DNA from: an uncultured Bacteroidota bacterium
GTDB taxonomy: Bacteria; Bacteroidota; Bacteroidia; Flavobacteriales; Flavobacteriaceae
NCBI GenBank assembly: GCA_902626585.1
Contig: CACOGA010000009.1
Location: 1-63,974, forward strand
Length of the DNA stretch: 63,974 nt
Direction: 5' to 3'
Shown here in pieces: positions 1 through 12,238 of the stretch. The position numbers were made by a program, and so were the translations under genes. Under the pieces are notes generated by a model. That model saw only the letters and a list, made by a program, of their open reading frames with translations. It was not told the DNA's origin and did not search any database. The number at the start of each line of letters is the position of its first letter. Position 1 is the first letter of the stretch.

Positions 1-944
1 TTTTTAATAAAATATTTTCTAAGAAAAATAAAGATTCTTTAAATAAAGGTTTAAAGAAGTCTAACCAGTCATTTTTTTCTAAATTAAATAAGTTAGTTGC
101 TGGGAAATCTAAAATAGATTCTGCAGTTTTAGATAATTTAGAGGAGGTTTTAATTTCTAGTGATGTTGGGGTTAATACAACGCTAAAAATCATTGAAAAA
201 ATAGAGTCAAGGGTAGCCGAAGAAAAATATTCAAATTTAAGTGAACTAAACATTCTTCTAAAAGCTGAAATAGCATCTTTACTTATTGAGAATGAGCAAG
301 AACTTAATAAAAAAGATACCACATTTAGTCATAAACCACACGTAATAATGGTAGTTGGTGTAAACGGGGTTGGTAAGACAACAACCATAGGAAAATTAGC
401 TAACAAGTATAAGAATATGGGCTTAAAAGTGGTTATCGGTGCAGCTGATACTTTCAGAGCTGCTGCTATAGATCAATTGGTTACTTGGGCTAACAGAGTT
501 GACGTACCAATCGTAAAGCAGCAGATGGGAAGTGACCCGGCATCTGTAGCTTTTGATACTTTAAATTATGCAAAATCTAATAATGCTGATGTTGTATTAA
601 TAGACACTGCGGGTAGACTTCATAATAAAGTTAATTTAATGAATGAACTATCAAAAATAAAACGGGTTATGGATAAAGTTATTGATAATGCTCCTCACGA
701 TATTATGCTAGTTTTAGACGGGTCAACTGGCCAAAATGCATTTATTCAAGCAAAAGAATTTACTAATGCAACTGATGTAACCTCGCTTGCAATTACTAAG
801 CTTGATGGTACAGCCAAAGGGGGAGTTGTTATTGGAATAAGTGATGAGTTTAAAATTCCAGTGAAATACATTGGAGTAGGAGAAGCCCTTGAAGATTTGC
901 AAGACTTTGATAAATTAGAATTTGTTGACTCCTTTTTCGATTAA
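1..944 (+). CDS. ftsY: FtsY, signal recognition particle receptor (5' end cut by window)
   Basis: SRP receptor GTPase that docks SRP-ribosome complexes at the inner membrane for co-translational insertion. The open frame runs from base 3 without a stop, so the start lies just outside the window; 313 residues are visible. A basic stretch leads into the helical N domain (visible residues about 20-100). The NG GTPase domain then shows the P-loop GVNGVGKTTT, DTFRAAA, DTAGR, TKLDG and GVGE. The in-frame ATG at 348 would remove the N domain and is not the start. There is no long acidic A domain, as in other short Bacteroidota FtsY. It converges on the M14 gene with a 20-base gap. Identification is secure. 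Confidence 0.97.
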   Translation, partial: FNKIFSKKNKDSLNKGLKKSNQSFFSKLNKLVAGKSKIDSAVLDNLEEVLISSDVGVNTTLKIIEKIESRVAEEKYSNLSELNILLKAEIASLLIENEQELNKKDTTFSHKPHVIMVVGVNGVGKTTTIGKLANKYKNMGLKVVIGAADTFRAAAIDQLVTWANRVDVPIVKQQMGSDPASVAFDTLNYAKSNNADVVLIDTAGRLHNKVNLMNELSKIKRVMDKVIDNAPHDIMLVLDGSTGQNAFIQAKEFTNATDVTSLAITKLDGTAKGGVVIGISDEFKIPVKYIGVGEALEDLQDFDKLEFVDSFFD

Positions 945-964
945 ATTTTATTTATGGGATGGGA

Positions 965-3436
965 TTAATTAACATAAAAAACAGAGTTAACTAGAAATAA
1001 CTTTCCATTTTCCCAAAAACTTCTAAACATTATATTATCTGTAAAATATATTATATTACCTCTTCCAATTTTCTCATGCCCAAAAACAAGTGAGTTTTTA
1101 AATTTATCTTTGATATTATCACCCACAAATCCGATAGTTGAATTTTCATCTTCATTAATCTTACCAACATTGTAACCCCTCTCCAAATTTTCATAGGTTG
1201 ATGTAGTTGTTTTTAAAGAGTAATATTCATTTTGATAGCCAAATGCTAACGGATGAGTATTGTCAATATCAACCTTAAAAATCGCACCTGAAAGATAATT
1301 TTGAATACTATTTCGATTAAGATCTTCAAATTTCACATCTGAACCCTCATAATCATATTTATTTCTTTTAGCTTTGATAGAGAACCCTTCTTTTTCTACA
1401 AACATTCTTATGGCATTTTCAAAAGCTATTAGGTTACCGCCCTTTGAAATCCATGACCTGATTTTTTCAATATTGGTTTTCCTTGCCATAGAACCATAAT
1501 AACCACTAGGAATGATTAAGGCGTCAAACTGCTCTAATTGAATATCTTCAAAATTACTAACACTAATATGTGTTAAGGGATAACTTAGTTCTTGCTCAAA
1601 AAAGTGCCATAAAGCGCCATAGTTGAGTGATGAAACCGAATTTTTGTTATCCTGACCATAAATAATAGCCACTTTCTTTCGTTTGACAAGTTTAACAGAT
1701 TCTGAGCCTAAATCAGGACCAGATTCTGAAATTCCAGAGTAAATCGAGTGAAGTTTAATATTATTATCATTGGCTAAATCTAACAATATTTTCTCATAAT
1801 CTTTCATACTCTGATCTCCTTTGTATATTATCATAGATCCTCTAGGCAGTGTTAATTTACCATTTTTGATTATTTTTTCGTTGTATCTAACCTTAATATT
1901 ATTTTCAATTAAATTTGATAAAAACTTTGCATCATTCATATGATTCCATATGCTCGCATAAGCTATAGCATTATCATCAACAGTATTTTCTATACTGTTT
2001 TCTTTATATTCAAAAATTTCTATCTTTTTAGATGTGCTATAAGCGTCTAAACCATAGACAAAAGGTAAACTCCAAGCTGTAATATCATACGTTAAAGAGT
2101 CACTAAGTTTTGTAGTCCTTTCTAATAATACGTCTACCAGCTTTCCCTTTGGCTGAGAATTTGGTATAATTAAATCATTTGCTGAAGTTGTGAAACTTGT
2201 TATTTTATTTTTATTATAACTAAATGCTTTAAGCTTTTGAGTATTGGTTGAATAAAAATCAATTTTATGCTCCCTCAGAAATTTAGACAGTTGGTTTATT
2301 TTATCTCTGTCACCGCTCATTATGTAGTTCGTGTTGAAATTTTTAGGTTTAAAGAAATTAATAAACTCTTCATTTAACTTTTTTGAATTAGCAGAAGATA
2401 TTTCAACTGTGGAAATTCCTGCGACAGTATGATGTTTAACCCGGTCAACAAGAGTTAAATTTTTACCCTCTGAGTTTAATATCCCAAGACCTGCAATTCC
2501 ACCACCGGCTTGCTCATATGTCATTCCAATTGCTCCTAGATATGTTGGATAAGTGTCACCATAACTTGGGTATAGTAAATCAAAAATTTCTTTTGTAAAA
2601 TAAAGCCAGCCATTTTTATCAAAATATTTAGCATTATTTTTTCCTATCATATATTGAAAATCTCTCTGCCAATCGGTAATTACTTCGTGGTATGGCTCAG
2701 CTGCTGGGGCAAAGTAATATGGTTCATCTATTCCTTGCTCGTGAAAATCTACATGAACATGAGGTAACCATTTATGATATTCTTTAAGTCTTTGTTGAGA
2801 CTCAATTTGAGTTATCCACGCCCAGTCCCTATTTAAATCAAATAGGTAATGATTAGCCCTTCCACCTGGCCAGGGTTCTCTATGTTCCCTGGAAATTCTG
2901 TTTGTATTGTACGGAATAGTGGTTGTTTGGTTGTACCAATTTGCATACCTGTCTCTTCCGTCTGGGTTTAAACATGGATCTATAATTACAATTGTGTTTT
3001 CTAATAATTCAGATCTATTAGTTAGTAGCTCATAAATTGTTTGCATAGATGCCTCTGTGGAGGAGGATTCATTACCGTGAACGCTGTAACTCAGCCATAC
3101 AATTGCTTTATCATTTGTTCTACTCTGCCTGATCGGATCGTAATTCAAGGCTGATATGTTATCTAATCTTATTTTTTCTATTTCTGCAATATTTTTTTCT
3201 GATGAAATTACGGCATAAAATAATGGTCTTCTTTCATATGTTTTTCCATATGAAAACAATGAAACATTTTTACTCATTTCTATTGAAACATGATTAAAAT
3301 AATCAACAACCTGACTGTGTCTTGAATATTGAGTTCCAATTTCATAACCAAGAAAATCAGACGGTGATTTTAGGTTTTGACTATTAATGTCAAAAAATAC
3401 AACAAAGAGGATAAAAAATTTAAATAATAGTTTCAT
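965..3436 (-). CDS. Secreted M14-family zinc carboxypeptidase with C-terminal GATase-like domain
   Basis: An 823-residue exported metallopeptidase. A hydrophobic signal peptide covers about residues 1-19. The M14 domain (about 35-345) has zinc ligands in HGNES (H120, E123) and a later His in DFHEQG (about H232). DLNRDW and the catalytic Glu in MTYEQAG (E308) follow. The C-terminal third (about 590-720) resembles a class I glutamine-amidotransferase/DJ-1 fold, with FDALIIPSGYYG and SKGGNLIAFE, a common architecture in Bacteroidota M14 proteins. No T9SS sorting domain is visible at the C-terminus, so it is probably periplasmic. It is divergent from bshC with back-to-back promoters. Substrate unknown. 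Confidence 0.9.
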   Translation of the reverse strand: MKLLFKFFILFVVFFDINSQNLKSPSDFLGYEIGTQYSRHSQVVDYFNHVSIEMSKNVSLFSYGKTYERRPLFYAVISSEKNIAEIEKIRLDNISALNYDPIRQSRTNDKAIVWLSYSVHGNESSSTEASMQTIYELLTNRSELLENTIVIIDPCLNPDGRDRYANWYNQTTTIPYNTNRISREHREPWPGGRANHYLFDLNRDWAWITQIESQQRLKEYHKWLPHVHVDFHEQGIDEPYYFAPAAEPYHEVITDWQRDFQYMIGKNNAKYFDKNGWLYFTKEIFDLLYPSYGDTYPTYLGAIGMTYEQAGGGIAGLGILNSEGKNLTLVDRVKHHTVAGISTVEISSANSKKLNEEFINFFKPKNFNTNYIMSGDRDKINQLSKFLREHKIDFYSTNTQKLKAFSYNKNKITSFTTSANDLIIPNSQPKGKLVDVLLERTTKLSDSLTYDITAWSLPFVYGLDAYSTSKKIEIFEYKENSIENTVDDNAIAYASIWNHMNDAKFLSNLIENNIKVRYNEKIIKNGKLTLPRGSMIIYKGDQSMKDYEKILLDLANDNNIKLHSIYSGISESGPDLGSESVKLVKRKKVAIIYGQDNKNSVSSLNYGALWHFFEQELSYPLTHISVSNFEDIQLEQFDALIIPSGYYGSMARKTNIEKIRSWISKGGNLIAFENAIRMFVEKEGFSIKAKRNKYDYEGSDVKFEDLNRNSIQNYLSGAIFKVDIDNTHPLAFGYQNEYYSLKTTTSTYENLERGYNVGKINEDENSTIGFVGDNIKDKFKNSLVFGHEKIGRGNIIYFTDNIMFRSFWENGKLFLVNSVFYVN

Positions 3437-3461
3437 GTAATATAAATTATAATAGGACTGA

Positions 3462-3469
3462 CAAATATA
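3462..3469 (-). promoter_or_regulatory. Candidate -7 element TATATTTG for the M14 gene
   Basis: Read on the minus strand this is TATATTTG, an exact match to the Bacteroidota -7 consensus TAnnTTTG. It lies 33 bases (first T to A of ATG) before the M14 start at 3436, which predicts a leader of about 20 bases. I found no clear TTTG -33 box at the usual 19-base spacing. Confidence 0.5.
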
Positions 3470-3489
3470 GAAAGAATTATACAGTTCAG

Positions 3490-3497
3490 TATATTTG
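3490..3497 (+). promoter_or_regulatory. Candidate -7 element TATATTTG for bshC (leaderless)
   Basis: Exact TAnnTTTG match 14 bases before the ATG at 3504, which places the transcription start at or next to the A of ATG. A TTG inside this element (3495) is in frame with bshC and could be mistaken for its start codon. The element is only 20 bases from the opposing -7 box of the M14 gene. Confidence 0.5.
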
Positions 3498-3503
3498 CTA
3501 AAT

Positions 3504-5099
3504 ATGGGTTTATTCGAAATTGAATATAATAAGGTAAAAGCTTTTAGTAAGCTGTTTAATGATTACAATCAAAAAAGTAGTCATTTCGCTGATTTAATTT
3601 CCGATTTCCCAAGCCTTGAGAATATTTACAAACAAATTTCTTTTAAATCAAAAAATTATAATCATGGGTTTAGAGATTCTTTGGTGAAAGAGCTTTACAA
3701 TCAGAATGACGGAATAAAATTAAATGAAATTCAAAAACAAAATATAAATAAGCTTTCTGAAAAAAATACATACACAATTACTACTGGCCATCAATTAAAT
3801 TTACTCACAGGTCCCGTATATTTTATTTATAAAATAATTTCTATCATCAATTTATGTGAACAAATGCATAAGAAATATTCTGAATATAATTTTGTTCCAA
3901 TTTTTTGGATGGCCTCAGAAGACCATGACTTTGAAGAAATAAATAATTTTTCTTTTCAAGGAAACAAATTTAAGTGGTCCTCATCTCAAACAGGTGTTGT
4001 CGGAGAATTTAAACTTGATTCGATCGATGATGTTTTTAATGAATTTGAAAAATGTATTTGTGATTATCCACACGGAGATGAAATAATTAAAATGTTTAGA
4101 TGTTGCTATTTTAATACAAAAGATTTTTCAGTTGCAACTAGAAAACTTGTTAATTTATTATTTTCAAAATATGGTTTGATAATTATTGATCCAAATAAGA
4201 AAAATTTAAAGTCTTTGTTTAAGGATATATTAAAAAAGGAACTCCTTGAAAAGACTTTATATAAAGAGTCAAAAAAATCTACAAAAAGATTGAATGAATT
4301 AAATTATAATTTACAAGCCAACCCTAGAAAAATCAACCTTTTTTATATAGATGATTGCCGAAGAGAAAGAATAATTGAAAAAGAAAATGTTTTTGAAACA
4401 TCAAGCGGTTCAAAAAAATGGAATTTTAATGAGATTCAGAATGAGGTTGATTCAAATCCGGAAAAGTTTTCTCCCAACGTATTGTTTAGACCAGTCTTTC
4501 AAGAATTTATTTTACCGAATGTATGCTATGTTGGAGGGCCTGCAGAAATTGCCTATTGGTTAGAATTAAAATCCGTATTTGAAAGTTTAAAATTATCTTT
4601 TCCTATAATTCTTAATAGAAACTCCGCATTGTTATTAGAGAAAAAGCAGCTTGAAAAATTAGATAATCTAGATGTATCGATTGAAGAAATATTTTTACCT
4701 AGTGATCAATTAAAACAGCATTTAGTTAGAAAATATTCAAAGCTTGAATTGGATTTTTCCGATCTTAAAAAGCAGTTAAATATTCAATTTTCAAAATTAA
4801 AGGATAAAGCAAGTCTTACTGATAAATCTTTTATTGGTGCATTAAATGCTCAGGAAAAGAAGCAGATAAATGGACTAAAGATGCTAGAAAAAAGGTTGTT
4901 GAAATCTGAAAAAAGAATACATCAAGATAAAATTAACCGCGTCATTTCAATTAGAGATGAATTATTTCCCGGCGGCAAACTTCAAGAGCGAATATCCAAC
5001 TTTTCTGAATTTTACATTAATTCTGGAGAAAAACTGATTGGATTAATCAAAAATAATTTAGATCCAATGAATCAAAAATTTTCTGTTATTGAAATATGA
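3504..5099 (+). CDS. bshC: BshC, bacillithiol biosynthesis cysteine-adding enzyme
   Basis: Putative cysteine ligase that completes bacillithiol, the low-molecular-weight thiol of Firmicutes and many Bacteroidota. It is a 531-residue protein with the family hallmarks TTGHQLNLLTGPVYFIYK near the N-terminus, PIFWMASEDHDFEEIN about 40 residues later, and FCSE-like motifs replaced by a family-typical central region containing FRPVFQEFILPNVCYVGGP. A C-terminal coiled-coil (about residues 395-480) is evident. I place the start at ATG 3504 and not TTG 3495, because the TTG is part of a -7 promoter box. bshA and bshB are not in the window. trxB at 48.8 kb is the only other thiol-redox gene here. Confidence 0.93.
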   Translation: MGLFEIEYNKVKAFSKLFNDYNQKSSHFADLISDFPSLENIYKQISFKSKNYNHGFRDSLVKELYNQNDGIKLNEIQKQNINKLSEKNTYTITTGHQLNLLTGPVYFIYKIISIINLCEQMHKKYSEYNFVPIFWMASEDHDFEEINNFSFQGNKFKWSSSQTGVVGEFKLDSIDDVFNEFEKCICDYPHGDEIIKMFRCCYFNTKDFSVATRKLVNLLFSKYGLIIIDPNKKNLKSLFKDILKKELLEKTLYKESKKSTKRLNELNYNLQANPRKINLFYIDDCRRERIIEKENVFETSSGSKKWNFNEIQNEVDSNPEKFSPNVLFRPVFQEFILPNVCYVGGPAEIAYWLELKSVFESLKLSFPIILNRNSALLLEKKQLEKLDNLDVSIEEIFLPSDQLKQHLVRKYSKLELDFSDLKKQLNIQFSKLKDKASLTDKSFIGALNAQEKKQINGLKMLEKRLLKSEKRIHQDKINRVISIRDELFPGGKLQERISNFSEFYINSGEKLIGLIKNNLDPMNQKFSVIEI

Positions 5100-5139
5100 T
5101 AATTATATAATTCTGTTCTTTATTTTGAAAATCAATTTC

Positions 5140-5147
5140 TATTTTTA
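5140..5147 (+). promoter_or_regulatory. Candidate -7 element TATTTTTA for guaA (leaderless)
   Basis: TATTTTTA followed by C, one base from the TAnnTTTG consensus, with its first T only 11 bases before the guaA ATG. If used, transcription would start at or beside the start codon. No good -33 box was seen. Confidence 0.4.
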
Positions 5148-5150
5148 CAC

Positions 5151-6680
5151 ATGCAAAATAAAGTACTAATTCTTGATTTTGGGTCACAGTACACTCAATT
5201 AATTGCCCGAAGAGTTAGGGAATTAAATATCTATTGTGAAATTCACCCTTTCAATAAGTTGCCTAAAAATTTAGATTCTTTTAAAGCACTTATACTTTCT
5301 GGAAGCCCATATTCTGTCAGAGATGACGATTCACCCAGGCTAGATTTAGATTTATTATTATCAAAATTTCCAACCCTTGCCGTTTGTTATGGTGCCCAAT
5401 TAATTGCACAAGAAATGGGAGGTGTCGTGTCATCATCAAATATTAGAGAATATGGAAGGGCAAATTTATTTATAAAAAATTACGATTCAATTTTATTTGA
5501 AGGAATAGAAAATAAAAGTCAGGTTTGGATGAGTCATAGCGATACAATTAAGGAATTGCCTGAAAATTCGCTATTGCTAGCTAGTAGTGAAGATGTTGAA
5601 AATGTTGCTTACAAGTTTTCAGAGAATGTTTATTGTTTACAGTTTCACCCTGAAGTATATCATACATCTCAGGGAAAAAAGATTTTAGAGAATTTTTTAA
5701 CCAAAATATGTAGTCTAGAACAAACATGGACCCCAGATTCTTTTATAGAATCAGCCATTGGGGAACTTAGAAAAAAAATTGGAGAAGATAAGGTAATTCT
5801 TGGACTCTCTGGAGGAGTTGATTCGTCCGTAGCAGCAGTTCTTCTACACAAAGCAATTGGAAAGAATCTTCAATGTATATTCGTTAATAATGGCCTACTA
5901 AGAAAAAACGAATTTCAAGATGTTTTGGATCAATATAAAGAAATGGATTTGAACATAAACGGAGTTGATTATACACAGGAGTTCTATAAAGAGCTTTCAG
6001 GTATTTCTGATCCAGAAAGAAAAAGAAAAATAATTGGTCGTGTTTTTATTGATGCATTTGAAAAAGAATCTGGTAAATTAAAAGATGTTAAATGGTTAGC
6101 TCAGGGAACTATCTACCCAGATGTCATTGAAAGTATTTCTGCAACTGGTGGACCATCAGCCACAATAAAAAGTCATCACAATGTCGGTGGGCTTCCAGAA
6201 TTTATGAAACTAAAAGTTGTTGAGCCTTTAAAGCTTCTGTTTAAAGATGAGGTTAGACGTGTTGGTAACTCTTTGAATATTGATAAAAATATTTTAGGTC
6301 GACATCCTTTTCCTGGCCCAGGTTTAGCCATTAGAATTTTAGGTGATGTTGATAAAGATAAAGTTGAAATGCTTCAGGAGGTTGACCATATATTTATAGA
6401 AGGGCTTAAAAAAGCTGGTTTATATGAAAAGATTTGGCAAGCTGGTGCTATGCTTCTTCCTGTGAAAAGTGTTGGGGTGATGGGAGATGAAAGGACTTAT
6501 GAAAATTGTATTGCCTTAAGAGCTGTTGAAAGTACTGATGGCATGACCGCTGACTGGGTTGATTTACCTTATAAATTCCTTCAAGAAATTTCTAATAAAA
6601 TAATTAATAGGGTTAAAGGGGTAAATAGGGTAGTTTATGATATCAGTTCAAAACCACCCGCAACTATTGAATGGGAATAG
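5151..6680 (+). CDS. guaA: GuaA, glutamine-hydrolysing GMP synthase
   Basis: Converts XMP to GMP using ATP and the glutamine amide, the last step of guanine nucleotide synthesis. The 509-residue length is normal for the two-domain form. The class I glutamine amidotransferase domain has its nucleophile in AVCYGAQ (C79; most homologues read GICYGMQ) and the His/Glu pair in FHPEVYH (H166, E168). The ATP pyrophosphatase P-loop is SGGVDSS (about 220-226). The C-terminal dimerisation domain ends in KPPATIEWE, the family ending. It heads a run with the LysM protein, pyrG and yidC. purA and purL, other purine genes, lie elsewhere in the window. Confidence 0.98.
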   Translation: MQNKVLILDFGSQYTQLIARRVRELNIYCEIHPFNKLPKNLDSFKALILSGSPYSVRDDDSPRLDLDLLLSKFPTLAVCYGAQLIAQEMGGVVSSSNIREYGRANLFIKNYDSILFEGIENKSQVWMSHSDTIKELPENSLLLASSEDVENVAYKFSENVYCLQFHPEVYHTSQGKKILENFLTKICSLEQTWTPDSFIESAIGELRKKIGEDKVILGLSGGVDSSVAAVLLHKAIGKNLQCIFVNNGLLRKNEFQDVLDQYKEMDLNINGVDYTQEFYKELSGISDPERKRKIIGRVFIDAFEKESGKLKDVKWLAQGTIYPDVIESISATGGPSATIKSHHNVGGLPEFMKLKVVEPLKLLFKDEVRRVGNSLNIDKNILGRHPFPGPGLAIRILGDVDKDKVEMLQEVDHIFIEGLKKAGLYEKIWQAGAMLLPVKSVGVMGDERTYENCIALRAVESTDGMTADWVDLPYKFLQEISNKIINRVKGVNRVVYDISSKPPATIEWE

Positions 6681-6683
6681 TAA

Positions 6684-8575
6684 ATGTTTAGAAATTATAT
6701 AGTCATATTGGCGTTTCTTTTCTGTGTAAATACCATTTCACAGACCACTAAACTCATTAAAATTATTGATGATCAAAAAATATCAGACTTTTTAATAGAA
6801 TATGATATTTCCCCAAACGATTTCTTTATCCTTAACCCAAATTATTCACAATCTAGATTCAATTACTCAAGTTTAGATTTAGAAAAACAATTAAAGACTG
6901 GTGAAGTTGTAACAATATTTGAGTTAATTGAAAATAATAAATCTGAAAAAATAAGTTTTATTTCTCATAAGATAAAAAGAAAACAAAGTATAAATGAAAT
7001 TGCATCAATTTATGGTGTAAGTAAAAATTTGATTTTAAAATACAACGTAGATACTGAAATAAAGAAAAATAATACTTTACAAATACCCATAACTATTAAT
7101 TCGAAACCTGATGATCGGCTAAAAGTTTACATGGTTAAACCTAGAGAGGGTAAGTGGCGTATCGCGTATAAATATAGCATTACAATTGAAGCTCTCGAAA
7201 AGATAAATCCGGATATTGGAATTGTTTTAAAATCAGGTCAAATGATAGCTGTTCCTAATGTTGATGAAGTTGAAATTAAAATAATCGAAGAAAATAATAA
7301 TTATTTTGAAGTTCAAAAAAATATTCAAATTCCTGAATTAGAGAAAAAACTTGGTTTGAGGAAGAATTCAATTATTAAACTTAACCCAGGTATTTTAGAT
7401 AATGTTGAAAAGGGTATAATAATCAAGGTGCCTGCATCGACAAATGTCAATGAAGATGTCAAAAACCTTTCAAAAAAATCACTGCAAGAAAATATTATTG
7501 ATTTTGAGAAAAAAACCTTTGCAATAATACTACCGTTTAGGTTAGACAACTTTGATTATGATTCAATACAAAAATCTACACCAATATTAAAAAATGACAG
7601 ACTTCTAAACTTATCCCTAGATTTTCTTTTTGGTGCAGAAATGGCTGTTAATTATTTCTCTGAAATAGGTATTGATGTTCAAATGGATGTATTTGATAGC
7701 GCCCTTGATAAGCAAAAAATTGATCAGATTATCAATGACAATAATTTTGAAGCATATGATTTTGTTATCGGTCCACTAACTAATAGCATGTTCAATTATT
7801 TTATAAAAACAATAAATCAATCAGAAGTAAAAATTGTTAGACCTCTTTCAAAAAAACAAAATAATGATAGAAGAATCATTAATACAATTCCGAATGACAC
7901 CATATTATTTAATAAAATTATCTCACATGTAAAAAGTGATACTATAAAATCTAAGAAGTATATAATATCTGACTTAAGAAGTGTTGAAATTAGCAATAAA
8001 ATCAAAAGGATTTTTCCTGATGCTAAACAATTTTATTCAAAGATAAATGAGTCTGGAGATGATACAAAAACTCTAGTTTATGATGACTTGGATTCAACCT
8101 TCGTTAAAGGAAAAAATATTGTTTTTTTAGAAACTAAAGAGCAAGGATTTGTTTCAAATGTTTCAAGTATATTAAACTCATTCATTAATGATACTATTAA
8201 TATAGAGTTAGTTACAACAAATAAGAATAATGCGTTTGAGGGAGTCAACATTTCAAATAATTATTTGTCAAATTTGAAATTTCAGTATGCCTCTACTAAT
8301 AAAAAAATCGACTTAATTAACGACAAATTTTTTATAGAGAAATTTATTTCAGATTATAATTATTTCCCAAGTAAGTATTCCATTCGTGCTTACGACATAA
8401 TCTATGATTTATTGTTGAGGATTAGTAATGGTGATTTAGATGAAGAAAATTTACATCAAATTGAGACCGAATATTTTGAAAACAAGTTTAAATATGTTAG
8501 AAGTTCTGCTGGTTCAATAGATAACACTGCTGTTTACTTGATTAAGCATGAGGATTTAAAAATCAAGGAGTTGCC

Positions 8576-8579
<4 letters not shown>
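6684..8579 (+). CDS. LysM repeats fused to a periplasmic-binding-protein-like domain
   Basis: A 631-residue exported protein. The signal peptide occupies about residues 1-20 (FRNYIVILAFLFCVNTIS, then QTT). Up to three or four degenerate LysM modules follow at about 40-75, 85-140, 147-195 and 205-250, with endings such as LQIPITI, MIAVPNV and IIKVPAS. From about 275 onward the sequence resembles a type I periplasmic binding fold (FAIILPFRL, FGAEMAVNYFSEIGIDV, YDFVIGPLTNS). It starts 3 bases after the guaA stop. LysM suggests peptidoglycan attachment; the binding-protein part suggests ligand sensing, but no ligand is known. This gene commonly sits between guaA and pyrG in Flavobacteria. Confidence 0.8.
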
Positions 8580-10269
<1,690 letters not shown>

Positions 10270-12123
10270 ATGGGAGACAACAAAATTGATATCAATTCAT
10301 TAATAGGATTTTTTCTTATAGGTTTAATTTTTATTGGCTGGTTATATTTAAATCCACCACCCCCCCAACCAGAAATCATACAAACAAACGAAAATGATAT
10401 TTCTTCGAACGATGTAACAGAAGAGCAAGATTTATCTGATATTCTTTCTGAGTCTGAAATAGAAGAATACAAAGAAAGTAATTTAAATTTTGAAAATTCT
10501 ATATCCCAAAATGAACAGCTAATCAGAGTAGATACAGATAAATTTATCGTAACATTTTCCACTCTTGGAGGTCAAATTTCCTCCCTCGAGCTAAAGGACC
10601 ACTTAAATTATTTGGGTAATCCTATTAACTTAATTAAATCTGATAATTCATCTTTCGATTTAGACTTTACAACCAAAAATGGAAGAAAATTTAATACCAA
10701 AGATCAAAAGTTTATTTCATCATTGATTGATCAAGGAGATGTTAAAAAAGTATCACTGAAGCTAGTTGTTTCTGAAGATGTATTTATAGAATATTTATAC
10801 TCAATTAATATTAACGACTATATAATTGAACTTGATATAAAATCAAGAGGTTTCTATAACATTTTAGATACCACGCAGAAATACAATTTAAACTGGGAAC
10901 TAAGTGCATTCAGAAACTCTAAAAGTATTTCATATGAAAATAGATATTCTTACATGACCTATTATCACGATGAAGATAAAATTGATTATCTGTCAATTAG
11001 TGGAGATGATGAAGATGAAGAGGATGATGTAAATTGGATTTCTTTTAAACAGCATTTTTTTAGTTCTGTTTTGATTTCTGAAAATAGCAGACCCTTTAAA
11101 AATGTTGAGTTAAAATCGGAAGATTTAGTTCAGGAATACAGCACAGATACCTTATTCACCAAAAAATTTACTTCAAGAATTCCTTTTGATTATGTTAATA
11201 GTGAATTCGATAATTCTCTAAAATTTTATTTTGGACCAAATCAGTACTCTCAATTAGAAACTTATGAAATAGGATTAGAGGAAAGTGTTGATTTTGGATG
11301 GGGAATTTTTGGATTTATTAATAAAAATATCTTTGTGCCTCTTTACAGATCATTGAGTGATATATTCCCATATGGTATCGCGATTATTTTTATGACATTT
11401 ATTGTGAGGTTAATGCTTGCTCCACTTTTGTACAAATCCTATTTATCTCAGGCAAAAATGAAAATTTTAAGGCCTGAATTAGATGAAATTAATAAGAAGT
11501 TTAAGGATAATGCAATGAAAAAGCAGCAAGAAATGATGTCATTATACAGAAAAGCTGGTGCAAGTCCGATGGGTGGATGTTTACCCGGAGTGCTACAAAT
11601 CCCTGTTTTTTATGCTTTATTTATGTTTTTTCCGTCAGCTTTTGACCTAAGACAAAAGAGTTTTTTATGGGCTGATGATTTATCAGCTTATGATAGTATT
11701 CTAGATTTTGGGTTTTACATTCCCCTATACGGAGATCATATTAGTTTATTTCCTATTCTTGCATCAGTATCAATATTTTTCTACATGAAAATGACAACAG
11801 GTCAACAAATGGCTGCACAACCTCAGCCACAGGACGGAATGCCTGATATGGCCAAAATGATGAAATATATGATTTATTTTGCACCGATTATGATGATGGT
11901 ATTCTTTAATAACTATTCTAGTGGCTTGAGTTTATACTACTTTATTTCAAATCTTCTATCAATTGCTGTAATGTTCACAATAAAAAACTACATACTTGAT
12001 GAACAAAAAATAAGAAAGCAAATACAATTTAATAAGTCCCAGCCAGTAAAGCCGCCTAGTAGGTTTCAAAGAAGAATGCAAGCCATAATGGAGGAGGCTG
12101 AAAAACAAAAAAAGAATAAATAG
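10270..12123 (+). CDS. yidC: YidC, membrane protein insertase
   Basis: Inserts and folds inner-membrane proteins, alone or with SecYEG; FtsY, at the start of the window, acts in the same pathway. At 617 residues it is normal for Bacteroidota. An N-terminal transmembrane helix (about 10-27) is followed by a poly-proline stretch, a large periplasmic beta domain (about 75-350), and a C-terminal membrane bundle from about 365. That bundle includes the conserved GASPMGGCLPGVLQIPVFYAL and a late FNNYSSGLSLYYFISN helix. The C-terminal tail is basic. The ATG follows the pyrG TAA with no gap. A run of seven C bases (10360-10366) encodes part of the prolines. Confidence 0.97.
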   Translation: MGDNKIDINSLIGFFLIGLIFIGWLYLNPPPPQPEIIQTNENDISSNDVTEEQDLSDILSESEIEEYKESNLNFENSISQNEQLIRVDTDKFIVTFSTLGGQISSLELKDHLNYLGNPINLIKSDNSSFDLDFTTKNGRKFNTKDQKFISSLIDQGDVKKVSLKLVVSEDVFIEYLYSININDYIIELDIKSRGFYNILDTTQKYNLNWELSAFRNSKSISYENRYSYMTYYHDEDKIDYLSISGDDEDEEDDVNWISFKQHFFSSVLISENSRPFKNVELKSEDLVQEYSTDTLFTKKFTSRIPFDYVNSEFDNSLKFYFGPNQYSQLETYEIGLEESVDFGWGIFGFINKNIFVPLYRSLSDIFPYGIAIIFMTFIVRLMLAPLLYKSYLSQAKMKILRPELDEINKKFKDNAMKKQQEMMSLYRKAGASPMGGCLPGVLQIPVFYALFMFFPSAFDLRQKSFLWADDLSAYDSILDFGFYIPLYGDHISLFPILASVSIFFYMKMTTGQQMAAQPQPQDGMPDMAKMMKYMIYFAPIMMMVFFNNYSSGLSLYYFISNLLSIAVMFTIKNYILDEQKIRKQIQFNKSQPVKPPSRFQRRMQAIMEEAEKQKKNK

Positions 12124-12216
12124 TTCAAATCACTTTCACAAGTCAATTTATATTTAGTGGCATAAACTTTGATTATTTTAATTGAATGTTTTTTAAAAAG
12201 TGATTACATCATTTTT

Positions 12217-12224
12217 TAAATTTA
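12217..12224 (+). promoter_or_regulatory. Candidate -7 element TAAATTTA for the FMN reductase
   Basis: Near match to TAnnTTTG, 22 bases before the TTG at 12239, which is the spacing seen at several other genes here. It supports the TTG start over the in-frame GTG at 12200, which lies upstream of this element. Confidence 0.25.
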
Positions 12225-12238
12225 AAATTAAATTAAAG

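Noticed and set aside
348-944. ftsY starting at ATG 348
   Set aside because: The frame continues upstream to the window edge and encodes the conserved N domain.
4375-4563. Small ORF inside bshC in another frame
   Set aside because: It lies wholly inside a conserved gene, has no similarity I recognise and is explained by low stop density in that frame.
10360-10366. Run of seven C bases in yidC as a phase-variation tract
   Set aside because: It is short, lies in an essential gene and simply encodes prolines near the N-terminus. Slippage would be lethal rather than useful.
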